Assembly (NCBI GenBank): GCA_963277665.1
Contig: OY728122.1
Coordinates: forward strand, 1,550,080,868-1,550,144,867
Direction of reading: 5' to 3'
DNA from: Viscum album
Taxonomy: Eukaryota; Streptophyta; Magnoliopsida; Santalales; Viscaceae
DNA length: 64,000 nt
The first letter of the stretch is position 1. The number at the start of each line of letters is the position of its first letter. The notes beneath the pieces are model-generated. The model was not told the DNA's origin. It made no database searches and worked only from the letters and a program-made list of their open reading frames with translations. The position numbers and the translations under genes were made by a program. Positions 26,331-39,589 of this stretch are shown here, in pieces.

Positions 26331-26335
26331 ATATT
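26331..26335. repeat. Right target-site duplication of the Sirevirus (ATATT)
   Basis: Identical to 13963-13967. Element D resumes after it. Confidence 0.9.
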
Positions 26336-27449
26336 GAAACACTTATTTAAAATATAATTTTTTTAATTTCAATATGTCATCATCTTTTTAATGAAAAATT
26401 CTTAAATTAACTTTTAACAATTTTGGATTTGATTAATAGATTCCAAAAGGGGAATTTTGATCTCTACATTTAAGAGAGTTTCCATAATTTCTTTTCAATG
26501 TTATTCCTCTTCAATTTTTTTATATTAGATAACTCATGATGGAAATGAGAGTGTAATTTTTTTATTATCCTTTTCTTTCCTCTTTATTGGTGTTTATTAT
26601 TTCTTTGTCTTTATTCCATATTTATATTTCTATTCATTATTTTCTTATTCTTTGGGATGATTCTTAGGAAATTTTCCTGAATCTCGAGAATTTCTAGTTT
26701 TAATCTTCGTAGGTTCCAAATTATTTCCTTAATGTTCAGGTGTGGATGGTATTTAAAGTTCTTTTACACTTCTTATTTTCATTATACTTACATTTACCAT
26801 AGTATTATGGACTAATTTTTCTAGTATCTTCCCTTTGTTTTGGATAGAATTTATTCTATACAAATGAGTTGAATTTTCATTTTTATAGTTATTTTCTCAA
26901 CTCCTCCACATCAATTCCATGATTCTATTATACAAGTAGTTATGATCTAATGGAGGTCATTTCAAAATATTTCTTCAGTTTTAAATGAGGGACTTTTTGG
27001 TAAGAAGGATGAGTTTAAGTCTATTTTTATTGTTTTTAAAATGGTGTCGGATGATAGTATTGTTGATTTAACTGCTGCAATGGGGACTATTAGTTGTATT
27101 ATCTTTTTTAAGGTGTTCTGGAAAAGTTATATTGATTATCATATTCAAATTTGACTTGATAATTTTCTCTAAATCCTTGAGGGGGTTTTTAGTATTTTAT
27201 TTTCTTCAATTATGTTTCACAAATTCCAATTCTTAGAACCTCAAAATATTGGTCAGTAAAATCTCTTACAAATGAAAATAATCCACATAAATTGGTTGGT
27301 TCTTGTTTCCCACTTTTTTTCTTCAAATTAATTTTATAAAAAATATTGCAAGTTATTTCAACATAGATTATATAAAAGTTAATGAATTTTAATATCTCAC
27401 CTCGTGGATAGCATAGGTTCTTATATCTATTATTCTAAAATATTGTGAG

Positions 27450-27680
27450 ATATTTTCAATATCTCAATAAATATCTTGGATTCTACTTTTGATTTGTATA
27501 TGGTATCTTCTTAAGATGGAACATCTAATAAACATTGATCATTTTCTTGCAGACCATGATAAAAGAAGATTGGAACATTTTTCACCTTTATAAATTCTTT
27601 TGGGAGACTAGAATATAGAATCTTATAACTCTCCCAATACTCAAAGGGAATCTTTCAAGAAGCGTTTTTTATGAAATGAA
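27450..27680 (-). pseudogene. Gag core fragment of element D
   Basis: One minus-strand frame from about 27650 down to 27500 reads IPFEYWESYKILYSSLP, then PIFFYHGLQENDQ and LLDVPS. This matches the Athila/Tat gag core, which has the form E.WE.FK.L...CP followed by FYNGL.....R..ID.A.GG. The Cys-Pro and GG positions have changed and stops follow. It is the gag of the element whose protease lies at 13560-13790 on the other side of the Sirevirus. The rest of 26336-28289 is AT-rich and otherwise unreadable. Confidence 0.7.
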
Positions 27681-28289
27681 ACTACTTATTAATTGTTTAA
27701 ATTCTAGAGATATGAAAAATATCTAACAAAAACATCTCAATAGGCCATCTACATCAGGAAATTCACTAGGTTGTAGGTTTTATAACCACACATTGGCATC
27801 TCATTGAAGTGAAAAGGGGGATAAAATAAACATGAATCATTCTTCAACCACTCCAATTGGTTTTACTGATGATAAAAAAGTGTGTATTACTTTATATTCT
27901 TCTTTGGATCTTCTCATTACATTCCATTACATTTTTTATTCAATTTAATTGAGTGTATTTTTAACTCAATATCTTGTTTTTCCCTATGAATAGTGATTTT
28001 AATATTCAAATTTATGAGTTATGGGATGAACATGACTCTATAGGTCTAATTAATTGTAAATTTTATTATTCTAGGAAGAACACTAAAAGATTAAATTTAT
28101 TTTTTCTAGTTTTTTTATTATACTTTTGATAGTGAATGTAAATTCCCATGTATATTTACCAAGGTTATTTGAATTTTTGGATTTATTGTGACATTTTTTT
28201 CAATAAATGATCTGGTCATGAAATATTAAAAGATATATTGTTTTCACTAACTCCTCTACAATGGATAAAAAAATTAAACTTCAAAATCC

Positions 28290-31200
28290 TGTAATGGCCT
28301 GTGAAAAAAAATAACTATTTTCAGGGTTAAAATATTTTTCATCCTTTGTTTTTGTACCATATATATTCCAAATGAATTTGAACTTTTGGTTTAGTGGATG
28401 GTCCAAATCATAAACCAATATTCATTATGAAATCTGAGAATTGGAACACTTAAAAGAGTTATTTTTAAACAAGGTTTAAGGTCTAATAGTTGTCTCATTT
28501 TTTGGATGAGTTTCAAGAGAATTGGGCTTTGAGGACTCACTTTTCAAGAGAGGTAGTTACAAGTGAATGATTTTCTTACAGTTTGTAAAAATAGTGTAAC
28601 CAAAACTATGTGTCTAGTTTTCTATAGGTACATGGTTTGTCAAAATTATGTGGCCCTCTATGGGAAAATCTATGACCTGGTATAAGGGCCTCTAGGTGTC
28701 ACATGGTTTTCCAAACTATTAATCTGATGTTCTATGGTCGAGTAAGTTGTCTACAATAAAATTAAATGGTGGGTGCATGGGAAACACATGGTTTGGAAAA
28801 CCATGCACCTAGCTTGCACCCTTAGTTACACTCAAGTAGTGGCAGTTCATGGTTGGCACACAGTTATCTAATATGTGTATCAAAACCACGTGGTTATTTA
28901 AAGGGTTATTTTACCCTTTTTACCTTCTCATACATAAGGTTCTCTCCTCTTTCATTCTCCCTCACATATCATGCATAACATCCCAATTCATTTTCCTCCT
29001 TGGTATCTCCTATTAGGGATGGACTTATCTCATTCATTCAAGGTCTGAATCGACCTCCATCAGATGCATTACAATCAAATTGATGAGTGCATGACTCCAC
29101 CATCCTCCTTTCACAGTTTCCTTATTTGTAATAAATGTAATTTTAATGAGAGCTAATTCAACCTATTTTCAGGATGTTTTTGCATTTCTTCAATTTCTAT
29201 CAAACTAGATAAATCAATGATTAGTATTCTAAGACGGTAATTTCTATAGAATAAGGCACATGTTCTCTAGATTTTACCTTAATGTATTTCCATTTTATAA
29301 AATACAACATTATCTTCTACACTAGATTTTCCATGTGTCACCCTGGAAATGTGAAATTTTTTATATAGAACCTAAGGCCTAAAATTAAATAGCCTTGGAG
29401 AATATAATTAAACCATTTGAGTTTGTTCACCCCAACTTGAACAACCCTCTTGGGGTGTAATTCTTATACACTTTGACCCTTAATATTTATCTTAGAATCA
29501 ATATCTCCCTTTGATCATGTTATCTTAAATTCCTTCAAGGGAGATGGTCAAATTGAATTAAATAAACTATAAAACATTTATATGAGACACATATCTTTCT
29601 GTAATTATATATAATATTCTATATCCATAATTCGTAAAAATTAATAGCTAATTAGAATACAGTGGGACACTTAAGGAAAGGACATAGACTAGTCCAAAAC
29701 CAAATTTTTAAATAGAGTTCTTGAAACATTCACTTATAAGTGATGTGATAAATAAAATTATTTGAATTGTCTTTTTTGGGTAAAATGAAAAAAGAAATGG
29801 ATCTTCCCATGTAGTAAAAAATTTATTTAAAAATTAAATGACCAAAATAAAAATTGAATTCTAACATGGCCCGATTATGGACATGGCCTTCATTATTAAT
29901 TAAAACTAATTTGTGATATGGAATGATTTACCAGATGTTTATTGTCATATTATCAAGTGAATTATTTATTACTTGAGATAGACTCAAGTACCTATTTATA
30001 AAATACAATGGACAGACACATAGGATGTTATTGATTATTTTTACCATGAGTAATATTAGTTTAATCATTATAGAGTACTGTGGATGGACTCATAGGTTAA
30101 TTAAATTATATAATACTATGAGAGATACTTGGGTTTATTTTTTATGGAATGTAAGTGATAGGATCATAGAAATGATTATTTAAAATATTCTCTGAGTGAT
30201 ACTTAAGTTTTCATTTTATATAACTCCATGGATGGGTTCATGGGTAAATTGGATGTTACAAGAAATACTTGGGTTTCCTTTTTACAAACGCCATGGATGG
30301 GCTCATAGAATAAAAATAATTATGATACTTATTGGGAGATACCTAGGTTCCTCATTATATAATGACTTATATGGACTCATAGGAAAAAAATTTATACCAT
30401 GCTTTATTTTTTATTAGATGTATCTTATAGTACGTTCTTATGGTGATTATTATGCCCTGATGCATTGGCGATGTACCATGGGTCCTTGACCAAATGATGG
30501 TTTTATGTTTAGGTACTTGTGGCTAACCAGAATTGCAACAAGGTTTTATAGAAACTCACTCATTGATCCCTAATATTATAGCCATGGGTCCTGGGATTAT
30601 ATTATCACCTTTAATATTATTCATGGATGCCTTGGAAATACACCATAGGTCTTGGATATTATTATGTAACTACACATATACACAAATATGTACATATATA
30701 TATAATGTATATATGTATATACATATATATACAGACATATATAGGGTGATAAATGAAGATAGACATTATGGATTAGGTCGAAGCAGGTATGGTCGGCCAA
30801 GTGTCCCTAGAGGAATAGATCCTAGATTTTTTAAATTTATTCAATTATTTTACCTCTTTGATATTAATATACTTGCACACATTAGTATTTTATAATCATA
30901 AACTACAATATATTTGACACCATTTTTTCTGGCTTGTTGAGTTTATCTCACACCTAATTTTCTCTTGCATTGCATTAGGGTATCCAAATAGACCTCCTAT
31001 TTTCATGTTATGGTTTTGGATTATTCATGTGTTGTTACATTTTACATGGGATTATAAGAGCACAGGAAAGATCGAATGCTCGGGATGCTTTTGGATATTG
31101 GATTTGGGGATTTTTTTCTTGTTGTGTCATTTATTTATGTCATGATGTATTTCTTTTTCTTGTAAATTTTTCTATAACATGTACATGCGTGGTTGTATTA

Positions 31201-31455
31201 TATGGATATTGTCATTTTATTAATGTCGAGGAGATATATTTTATACTCTATATTAACTATATTACTTCCTCTATTGATTTATTTATTATATACCACTATC
31301 ATACTCTGATCATGATGCTAAATTCTCCCCATTATACCAACAATATATCATCATTTCTAGTCCACAACCTCTAGGTTATGGGGAGGCACACTTGAGGACA
31401 TGTTACTAATAGGATCAGGGTACCATTTTGGTGGCTCTTGGGTTGGGACATTGCA
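28290..31455 (+). repeat. Element A 5' LTR
   Basis: It starts TGTAATGGCC and ends ACATTGCA. It aligns along its length with 46823-49917: shared blocks include ACATGGTTT...AAACCATG near 28787-28805, the TATACACA/TATATA stretch near 30670-30740, the GGTCGG..AAGTGTCCCT..AGGAAT block near 30790-30815, and GGGGAGGCAC near 31380. Two ORFs of 115-120 codons inside it (30533-30895, 31027-31374) have no counterpart in the other LTR and are taken as chance. Confidence 0.85.
28600..28905 (+). promoter_or_regulatory. Palindrome-rich putative U3 and TATA-like site, 5' LTR of element A
   Basis: ACATGGTTT and its complement recur (about 28630, 28700, 28786, 28800), ending with the perfect G-box palindrome CCACGTGG at 28886-28893. 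It is directly followed by TATTTAAA at 28895-28902, a plausible TATA box. Placement of G-box-like sites just upstream of a TATA box suggests a promoter, but this is inference from sequence alone. Confidence 0.5.
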
Positions 31456-31458
31456 GAG

Positions 31459-31470
31459 TGGTATTAGAGA
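31459..31470 (+). other. Primer-binding site of element A
   Basis: TGGTATTAGAGA lies three bases after the LTR end. It matches TGGTATCAGAGC (initiator Met tRNA) with a C-to-T change and a difference in the last base. Confidence 0.8.
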
Positions 31471-34211
31471 TTTCATTCCTTTTTTTATTACTATTTGGGT
31501 TTGTATATAAGATAATAGGGAAATTTTGGAGCTTAGTAAATATTCAGGTCAAGGATTGACAAACCATGCATGGGGAAAAGACTAATTGGTCAAGGATGGT
31601 ACTATTTTTTGTATTCTTCATTCTTATATAGAAATATTATTTCACCATGATTGATTGATGTAATTTCCATTTCTAGTAGATGATATTTATGTCATTTAAC
31701 CCTAGTACTAGTATGGAAAGGATGTTTTGTAACATGCATCATTATTGGAACACAGATATTCAAATGCCATGTGTATTCCATGCCATGTAGGTTGCATTCT
31801 TATACTTCCTAATATTTGTGATATGTTCCCTGGTTTTATACCATTCTTATGTGATTATTTAGCATGATTATATGTATACCAAGTTTAGGAAATTGATTAG
31901 AATTCTTAACTATATTCCAATATTCTATGATTACATTTTTATATGTAAATATTCCTTACTTCTATGTGATAGAATTCCTTGATGTTATCATAATATAAGA
32001 TTGCTTATTAAAGTGTCAGAATAAACCTAAATTGTTCTTTCAAGTATATCATAATGGGGGCTCCATAACTAACCAGTAATGACATATTTGAGCCATTAAA
32101 CACTTGTTTCATGGGATAAAACATTTATGGACACAATTAAATTTTATATAATTATATAAGGTATAAAGTGTATGAGCCTTTATAAATTAGAGAATGGAAA
32201 ACCACATAATTGAACTATAATAAATTTAACTGTTTATACTTGGAAAACCATGGTGAAAACCCAATTTAAGCTACATTAATGTTAATTTTAACTTATAAAT
32301 TCAATTACATTTATAACATGAGAGTGGTAATTCAACTAAATAAACTATGGTTCGTATATTTATGTATGATTAAATGTATGTTTCATGGAAATTGGTTTAC
32401 TGTATAAAGTCTTCAACCTCTATTACTTTCACATGAAAACCCATATGGCTAGATATCTGAATGTAGAACTAGACTCATGTATGTCTTTTGGGGCATTTTT
32501 CTTATGAGATAAAACCACTAAGGGTGTAATTATATCATGTAATAATATATGAAACCCTAGTGGGTCACTATTTTCTCTTATTATTTAGTGGTTATCCACA
32601 AGGGGGTATACTCATCCCAATCGATTGGTAATTTAATGTGTCTATATATACTTATATGGTGTTACATATAGATGTATGGTGGGATATTACTTAACCTACC
32701 CTCTTAAAATGATAAAATTCTTATTATTTACTTTTAATATTTTTTTATATGAGGATTTATTTAATTAAAATGACAAATTCAATCTAATATTTTTTATAAT
32801 ATTTTTCCCCTCTATAACTTCGAATCAATATTTTATTTAACTAAGACCAATTATGATAATCATTTTTGGATAAATAATATTCACTAATGTAATTTATAAG
32901 ATAAATTTTTTATTTTTTATAGGATTTAAACTAAATAAATAATTCATAAAAGGATGTTTGATATAACTTTCCTATGTTTCCTCATAGAATTAGAAAAATA
33001 AAGTACCAACCACTTTTTCCATATAAATTGTACTTGATACTCTTCAAAAATGAGTCTTCGCGATATTTAAAATTCAGATTTGAATTAGTTAAATTGATTA
33101 AATGAAACCATAATGCAATTGTTTTAGGTTTTAACCTCCTATAAGGGTATTTTAATAGATTCTATGATTGATTCCTTGGAATGGAAAATATGAATAGCCC
33201 ACATGATCTATATTCTATCTCTTGAACCAATATGATAGGTGGTATATCCTAATGTCCATTCTATAGTGAAATAAATATAGGGTAATTTATTTCTATTATA
33301 GTATGAGATATCTTAGTAGTGGAAGTTAACTCAATTATTAACAGAATCTATAATTGTTTAAGAAGAGTTTTAATGTGAGTTTTTATTCGTCCCATGAAGT
33401 AATCATAGTCACTAAAATGAATCCTTTGTTAGATGAGTGATCATGCTGTGAATTGACCTTTGTTAAGGATGGGATCATCTGGTATTTATCTATTTCATCA
33501 TGTTATGCATGGCTAAGGAATGGTTGGCCATTTAGTAGGTTGGGTAACCCTAACTCTTCTTCATTGTTGGATGAATCAGAAGGTCATCAGCTGGATTAAC
33601 ATCCATATGGGATAATATGACTCTGAAATGAATCTATTAGATAGGCCATAGGATATTGGGATACATAGGGCCAGTAGGCCTAAGAATATTATCAAATTTT
33701 ATCTTTTTTTATGATATCTCTTGGTAGTATGCATCGATACACACAGTACCTGGTGAGTAGTTAAAATGGTACATTGAACCATATAATTTTAATGGATATC
33801 ATTAAATACTTGAGACATTACACTACATCTATGGATCGTAGCCATAGTTGTATGTTACAGATGTTGAGATAATTTTTACTAGTTCTAGAACTTTGGATGA
33901 CATTAAAAATATGATAGAGGGTTGTGACCATTGGGTTTCATTGGTTTTGGATTTCATAACTTATGCTAGTAACATTCATTAATGTGGATCGAGATAGAGT
34001 TATGCATACACCAATAGAAAAATATTATTTAGAATGCTTTTAAGTTGATAGTTTTTCCTCTCTTTCTTTTGGTTCATGGAAAATTCATTTTGGCCACCTC
34101 TAGGAACCACATTCTTTTTTATGAGCATTTTTTGGGCGATGTGTTCTCATCCTTAGTAATGGATGACTAGAACACTCTTAATGTAGGTAATAATTTTTAA
34201 AATATTTTTAT
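31471..34211 (+). other. Element A internal region, first part
   Basis: About 2.7 kb between the primer site and the insertion of element B. No reading frame over about 60 codons is open and no gag motif is recognisable in any frame. Part will be 5' leader. Confidence 0.5.
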
Positions 34212-37200
34212 TGTGTCCTTCCCTATAGAGAAATTCCCAACATAGTGACACTATCCCTTTACATATATTATTACTTAATTTTTAGCATAATTAATCATAA
34301 AATACAAACAAATGATCATAAATTCTTATGTTGTTGGAATATTAGGGACAGAAAACAGAAAACATGGGAATAAAATAAAATATATTTATATTAATCATCC
34401 ATAAAAAGAGCCTAAAATCCATGGAGATCTTACGTATTCATAGGATAACATAGGAAATTCATATACAATATTAATGATCTAAAATCTTAGTAAGGTAATA
34501 AACAATGAAATAATCATAGTACATTGTTTACAATGAATTACATAAGGGAATAAAAAGTCATGGAACATGAATAATCATTTAGAATCATAACATATAGAAT
34601 ATGGGATAATGTACTCATGGAAGCATATAAATTTTGAGGCAACATGTAACCCGACATAAACACGAGTCATGACTAACTTCGAAGACTATCTCACATGGTG
34701 GAAAAAGTCCCATAAATGTATCAGGTTACTTCATTGTCCCAACATGGGGTCTCATGAGACTAAACATTACCAAATGAATTTAAATGCTATTTAGGTGTTC
34801 CCATCATAACATTTCCATGAATATTCATTCCAAATAAATAATCACACATAAGGAATAAATATAAAGGTTACCCATGGGAAGAAATTGGTATCTTAAACAG
34901 TTCATAAGGCATAACCAATGGCAATATCATAATGGTGTCCATGAAAGAATGGATTTAAATCATAAATGAAAATTAATATTGTAAAATAGGACCAGATCAT
35001 GAAAACTTATGTCCTAATGAAGTGAAAATATATATAAATAGTTTTTAATAATCTTTATAAATTGTCCACTTTTGTTTAGTTTAAGGGAAAATATAAAAGA
35101 CTCCTTAAAACAGATAGAGGAATAATTGTTTGTATAAAACCATAAATGAAAAAATATAATTATTCATGATAAAATGTTTTTTTTTTCTAAAAATAATGGT
35201 GTATTAAAATGGATTATGGGGTGTATGTGAAAATGGGTAATAAATTGGGAAGTTCCCATTAATCGAGTTTGGTTGTCACGATGAATTGAAAAGAGTGCAC
35301 TATTAAACATGAACTTCTCCATAATATAAAGATTAATTTAGATAGGTAAATATGTTTCAAACATACACACAAAATTTATGTGGATTACATAATAATAATA
35401 AATTATTACATTGGGGTAAAGAGAAATAAAGCAACACCGGAATGAAAAATGGTTGTTCAGATAGAATCTCTTACCTTATGTCTGAAAGTGTTATTCACAT
35501 GTACATAATGTCCTCGAGAAGAAAATTAAATACAATAATTATTTAATTCATAATCTATACTAAATATAATTTATAATAATTTTGTTAGCTTCATTTATGG
35601 CCATTTTTTCTTATAGTATTTAATTTTGTCATTTTGGGAGTGTTCATTTCATAGTTTCATGATCAGTTCACTTTTGTATAGTTATGAAAGTTCATTTCAA
35701 ATGGAAGATAAAATATAGAACTAGAATGATGTTTTATTATTTAATTTACATAATCTTAAATGGTCCCATATATCATTTTAATTTTTTATATGAGTATGAT
35801 TCATTAAATAAAATGTTAACGAAAAAAAAATCATTCGTTTATTTTGGTGGATCTTACAACTATCATGAATTAAAATAATTCAATTTAATAATATATTTAA
35901 AATTAGTTAAAGAATATTAAATAAGGTTTATTGTTCATATTATAATCTTTTTTAAACATAAAATGGTTTTAATGCAATAATTGAAGCTGAAAATGAAAAA
36001 TGAAAAGTTGTTGTTCGTGAAGGAGGTTAATCGATACCCCACAGATCATTTTTAGAAAAAAAGAGAAGTGAGATGATTTTATGATAGATAATACAATAGC
36101 ACAATAAAATTCATGTATTTATATTATATTTTATATATAATTTTAATTTGTATATTGTGTGAGGTGAGGATAAAAAAATAAAAGATGTTAAAAGAGAAAG
36201 AGGGAGGGTTTTACCTCATGAGTGTCATCTCCTTGAGAACCTCCTTAAGGTACATGGAAATGGTCTTTTGGTGAGAATAGAAATACCTGAACATGGGGAA
36301 GATATTTTTGTGAGGAAATTATCACAATATAACCAAGATCCAAGTTGTATGGTTTTATAGTAGAAGAGGTGGTGAAGTGTGGTATATATCGTGGGATAAG
36401 AAGGGTGTTTTTGATTATTTTATTCAATTGTTTTTTATTTTGGATCAAGACTATCAATAGGGTTGATTCTTATGAATAAGGTAACTCGAGAATATGATTT
36501 GAGATAATTTCCACATACATCATCCATGACTCAACCACGACTCAAAAATCATTAGTTTACTTATAATGTTAAATATCGTAAATTACTATATTTCACTATT
36601 CATTAAAAAATCGATTATTTCAGAAAAATCCCAAAAATTCACACTAAATTTTTTTTTCAAGAATATTTCTAAAATGGACTACATTTTTGGAAGATAATTT
36701 TATAAATATTATAAATTTAATTTTTAATTAAAATCATCAATTTTTCAAAAAAATACTGATTTTAAAATTATAACTGATTTTATGACACTTTGAAATATTA
36801 ATTAAGGTCTTATAAAATTGTATTATAATCGTAAGATAAAAAAATATTATTTTCTGAATATATTATATATTTAATAATTATATTAATTATAAAATTGAAA
36901 ATAAACATTTACATTTCACAAAAAAAATACTAATACTTAATTTATCATTTTAAAACAATTATTTACTTATTTCATGATATAAATATATTATATTTTCATT
37001 CAAAAGATACTTAAATTTTATTTATAAATTCATAGGTGAGGTTAATATTTTATTTTTTAAATTTACTATTCCTAATGGTCACATTAATATTCTAGGGGTC
37101 ATGTTGTTATTCCATTGGTATAAGTTCCTTAATTCTATAAATACCACATATTTCATCCTTAATTTATAAAATATACTATTTTTTAGGTTCTTTATGTGAG

Positions 37201-37270
37201 GTATTTTTTTATACTATATAATATAATTTTAAGAAGGTAATTTCAATTGATAAAATTTTAGATCATTACA
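34212..37270 (-). repeat. Element B 3' LTR (lower coordinates)
   Basis: It aligns with 41976-45104. Shared blocks include AAACATGGGAATA near 34361 and 42158, AGTCCCATAAA near 34707 and 42507, GGGAGGGTTTTACCTCATGA near 36200-36222 and 44036-44055, and the AAGAAGGTA...TTGATAAAAT block before the end. The end at ...CATTACA (37270) is clear because the polypurine tract follows; the start is approximate. Confidence 0.8.
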
Positions 37271-37284
37271 TTCTTCCCCCTTAT
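37271..37284 (-). other. Polypurine tract of element B
   Basis: TTCTTCCCCCTTAT, that is ATAAGGGGGAAGAA on the minus strand, directly precedes the LTR. The end of the polyprotein lies a few codons away. Confidence 0.8.
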
Positions 37285-38560
37285 GAAATTTTACCCTCGG
37301 ATTTTTTTTACATTGTAAGTTGAAAATAGGTGGGGGTGCTTCTCTTTAATTTCTACCTTTGGTTCCCAAGTTTCCAATTTATAATTATGTTTCATCCACT
37401 ATTCTTTGACCAGGTGAGTATTCATGTTTCATAGAACATTGTCTCTAGGGTCCATGATCTTCACTGGATGCTCTTCATATGATAGGTCATTCTACGGTTA
37501 TACCACATCCGAATTCAGTACATGTGAGGGATATTGTGAGTGAATCCTCAATATATATATGTGGAATAAATCATGTACTTAAGACATGGTTAGGGAAGTT
37601 CCAGTTGATATACTATAGCTCCAACACAATAAAGAATCTTTAATCTTCTAATATACCTAGGACATAGCTTTATTTTCATCCCAAATCTCATGATTCCTTT
37701 TCCGGGAGATATGTAGATGAATACCATATCTCCAACCATAAAATCTATGTCCCTTTAATGATTTTCTTCATATATCTTATATCGACTATGCGAATCCAAG
37801 ATATGATACTGAATATTTTCACCATTTCAACCATTTCATCGACTATCTCATTCTAGTAGTTTCCATTCACTGTCTTCATCCTAGCATGTTGGGGATCTGC
37901 ATCTTCTCCTATAACTAGATTCATATGGAGCCATTCGGATACTTGAGTGGAAATTATTGTAGTAAGAGAACTCAACTCGAGGTAGATGTTGGTCCCATCC
38001 TCCATTAATGTTCAACGTACATGCTCTCAACATGTCTTCCAGGGTATGAATAGTTCGGTCAGATTTTCCATCAGTTTGAGGATGATATGTCATACTAAAG
38101 TTTGGCATATTTTTTAAATAATTTTGGATACATTTCTAGAACATAGAGGTAAATCTAGGATCTTGATTGGATAAAATCGATTGTGGTACATCATGCAGCC
38201 TTACCACTTCTTTGATGTATATTCATGAAAGTTGATACAATGATAATTCCTCCTAAATTGTGATAAAGTGATTTTTATTTATAGGATGATCCACATCAAC
38301 CCATATAGCATTATTTCTTCTTGATGTATTTTGAAGTCCAGTAACCAAGACCGTGGTGATGATTTCCCATTTCCATGTTTTTATGGGAAATGGTTGCATC
38401 ATTACCTTAGAATTTTTATTTTCAACCTTCACTGGTTGGAAGACTAGGTTCATTGATGTATATTCAGTGATCTCATTCATCGTATTGTCCCACCAATGAT
38501 GCTTTTAGAGATCTTGATACATCATTGTGCTTCCAAGGTGAATAGAGAAAGTTATCTATA
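37285..38560 (-). pseudogene. Element B integrase and chromodomain-like tail, catalytic triad lost
   Basis: Minus-strand blocks are: PFPIKTWKWE followed by LVTGL and TSRRNNAIWV (38253-38400), which aligns with the core start; QSILSNQDPRFTSMF (about 38130-38180), the second-Asp block; YHPQTDGKSDRTIHTLEDML (38020-38090), the Glu block; then GDMVFIYISP...RFGMKIKL (about 37700) and a chromodomain-like end WMKHNYK and TWEPKVEIKEKHPHLF (about 37320-37400). The first Asp (family form TMDFV) is TVLV, the second Asp (SDRD) is SNQD, and the Glu (QSERT) is KSDRT. All three catalytic acids are thus changed, besides many stops and shifts. Confidence 0.88.
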
Positions 38561-39580
38561 TGCATAATTTAGAATATATTTCTTTATATGTGGAATAAAT
38601 GGTAAACATATTTATGACCCAATATTTATGACTCATTCCTCATCTATTTTGAACTCTATGGATTTTCCATTTCTAATAGCTTCCACCTTTTTCTGAATTT
38701 TCCCATAATTTTAGTGTGAATCCATTATTTTCAACATAAGGGATGGTTGAAAAAAAAAATTAAAAAAGATTGATGATGATCCATCCTTAATGATTTCCAT
38801 GTACATCTTTTGTTGTTATAATAATATTGGATCATTCTCAATTATCATCAATGATAATGTTTCATGATTGTTTATACATGGAGAATCATCCAGTTTATTT
38901 TCATTACTAGGATGGTATTAGATTAATATTTCATAATCCTTAATGATCTCTAACCATATTCCCTAGAACATATTAATATCTTATTTTTAATATATATATT
39001 TTATTTTCTTAGGATCAGTATATATCTAAATCTTCTCTCCATAGAGATAATTCCACCATATATTCAGTGTGAATATCACAACTGCCAACTCCAAATCATG
39101 TGTGTGATAGTTTTTATCATGAATGTTCAACATAATTGAGGTGTAAGTTATCACTTTATTAATTTTAATTATTCAATAGCATGATACATTCTTTAAATAA
39201 TCATTGTAAACCATAAAGAGTTACCCACATTTTAGTAGTGTGGGTACGGGTGAAATGATAAGCCTTTTTTCAACTCATTGATATAGTATTCACATATATT
39301 AGTCTAAATAAACTTTACTTCCTTTTGATTCATCTTGGTTAGTGGGTTTTAAAATCATGATATGTTATTCAAAAATCATCAGTAATACCTGACAAGACTA
39401 TAGAAACTGCATATCTTTATTACTGATGTTTTCTAAGTCTACAATTTGATTACCTTTGTCTTAGAAGGGTCCACATATATTCATTTTCTAGTTATAACAT
39501 ACACTAATAATGATACTTCCTCCATACAAAATTCATCATTACTATACTTTTCATAGGTTATCTTCCTTCTCAAGGTCATT
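38561..39580 (-). other. Element B interval expected to hold RNase H
   Basis: It lies between RT and integrase, where chromoviruses carry RNase H and the start of integrase. I see only scattered, unconvincing matches, so it is annotated by position only. Confidence 0.4.
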
Positions 39581-39589
39581 ATCAACATA

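Larger units (their letters stand above)
10900..28289 (-). mobile_element. Element D: degenerate Athila/Tat-like Ty3/gypsy retrotransposon, split by a Sirevirus
   Basis: Minus-strand translation gives, in the expected order, gag (about 27.5 kb), protease (13.7 kb), RT (12.9-12.4 kb) and integrase (11.4-10.95 kb). Each is readable only across stops and frameshifts. The motifs LGRPF in protease and FDVWGIDF in integrase are typical of the non-chromovirus Athila/Tat branch. The Sirevirus at 13968-26330 lies between gag and protease; removing it leaves a gag-core-to-protease distance of about 1.3 kb, as expected for this branch. The intervals 11430-12400 (where RNase H belongs) and 12960-13560 hold no motif I could read. 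The element's own LTRs were not found. The outer boundaries given are limits of recognition, not true ends. Confidence 0.8.

Noticed and set aside
30661..30745. TATACA/TATATA-rich stretch considered as a microsatellite or origin-like site
   Set aside because: It is part of the element A LTR, with a counterpart at about 49135-49205; nothing supports a separate function.
30533..31374. Two ORFs of 115-120 codons in the element A 5' LTR
   Set aside because: They are not open in the matching part of the other LTR, have low-complexity composition (Tyr, Ile, His) and no recognisable domain.
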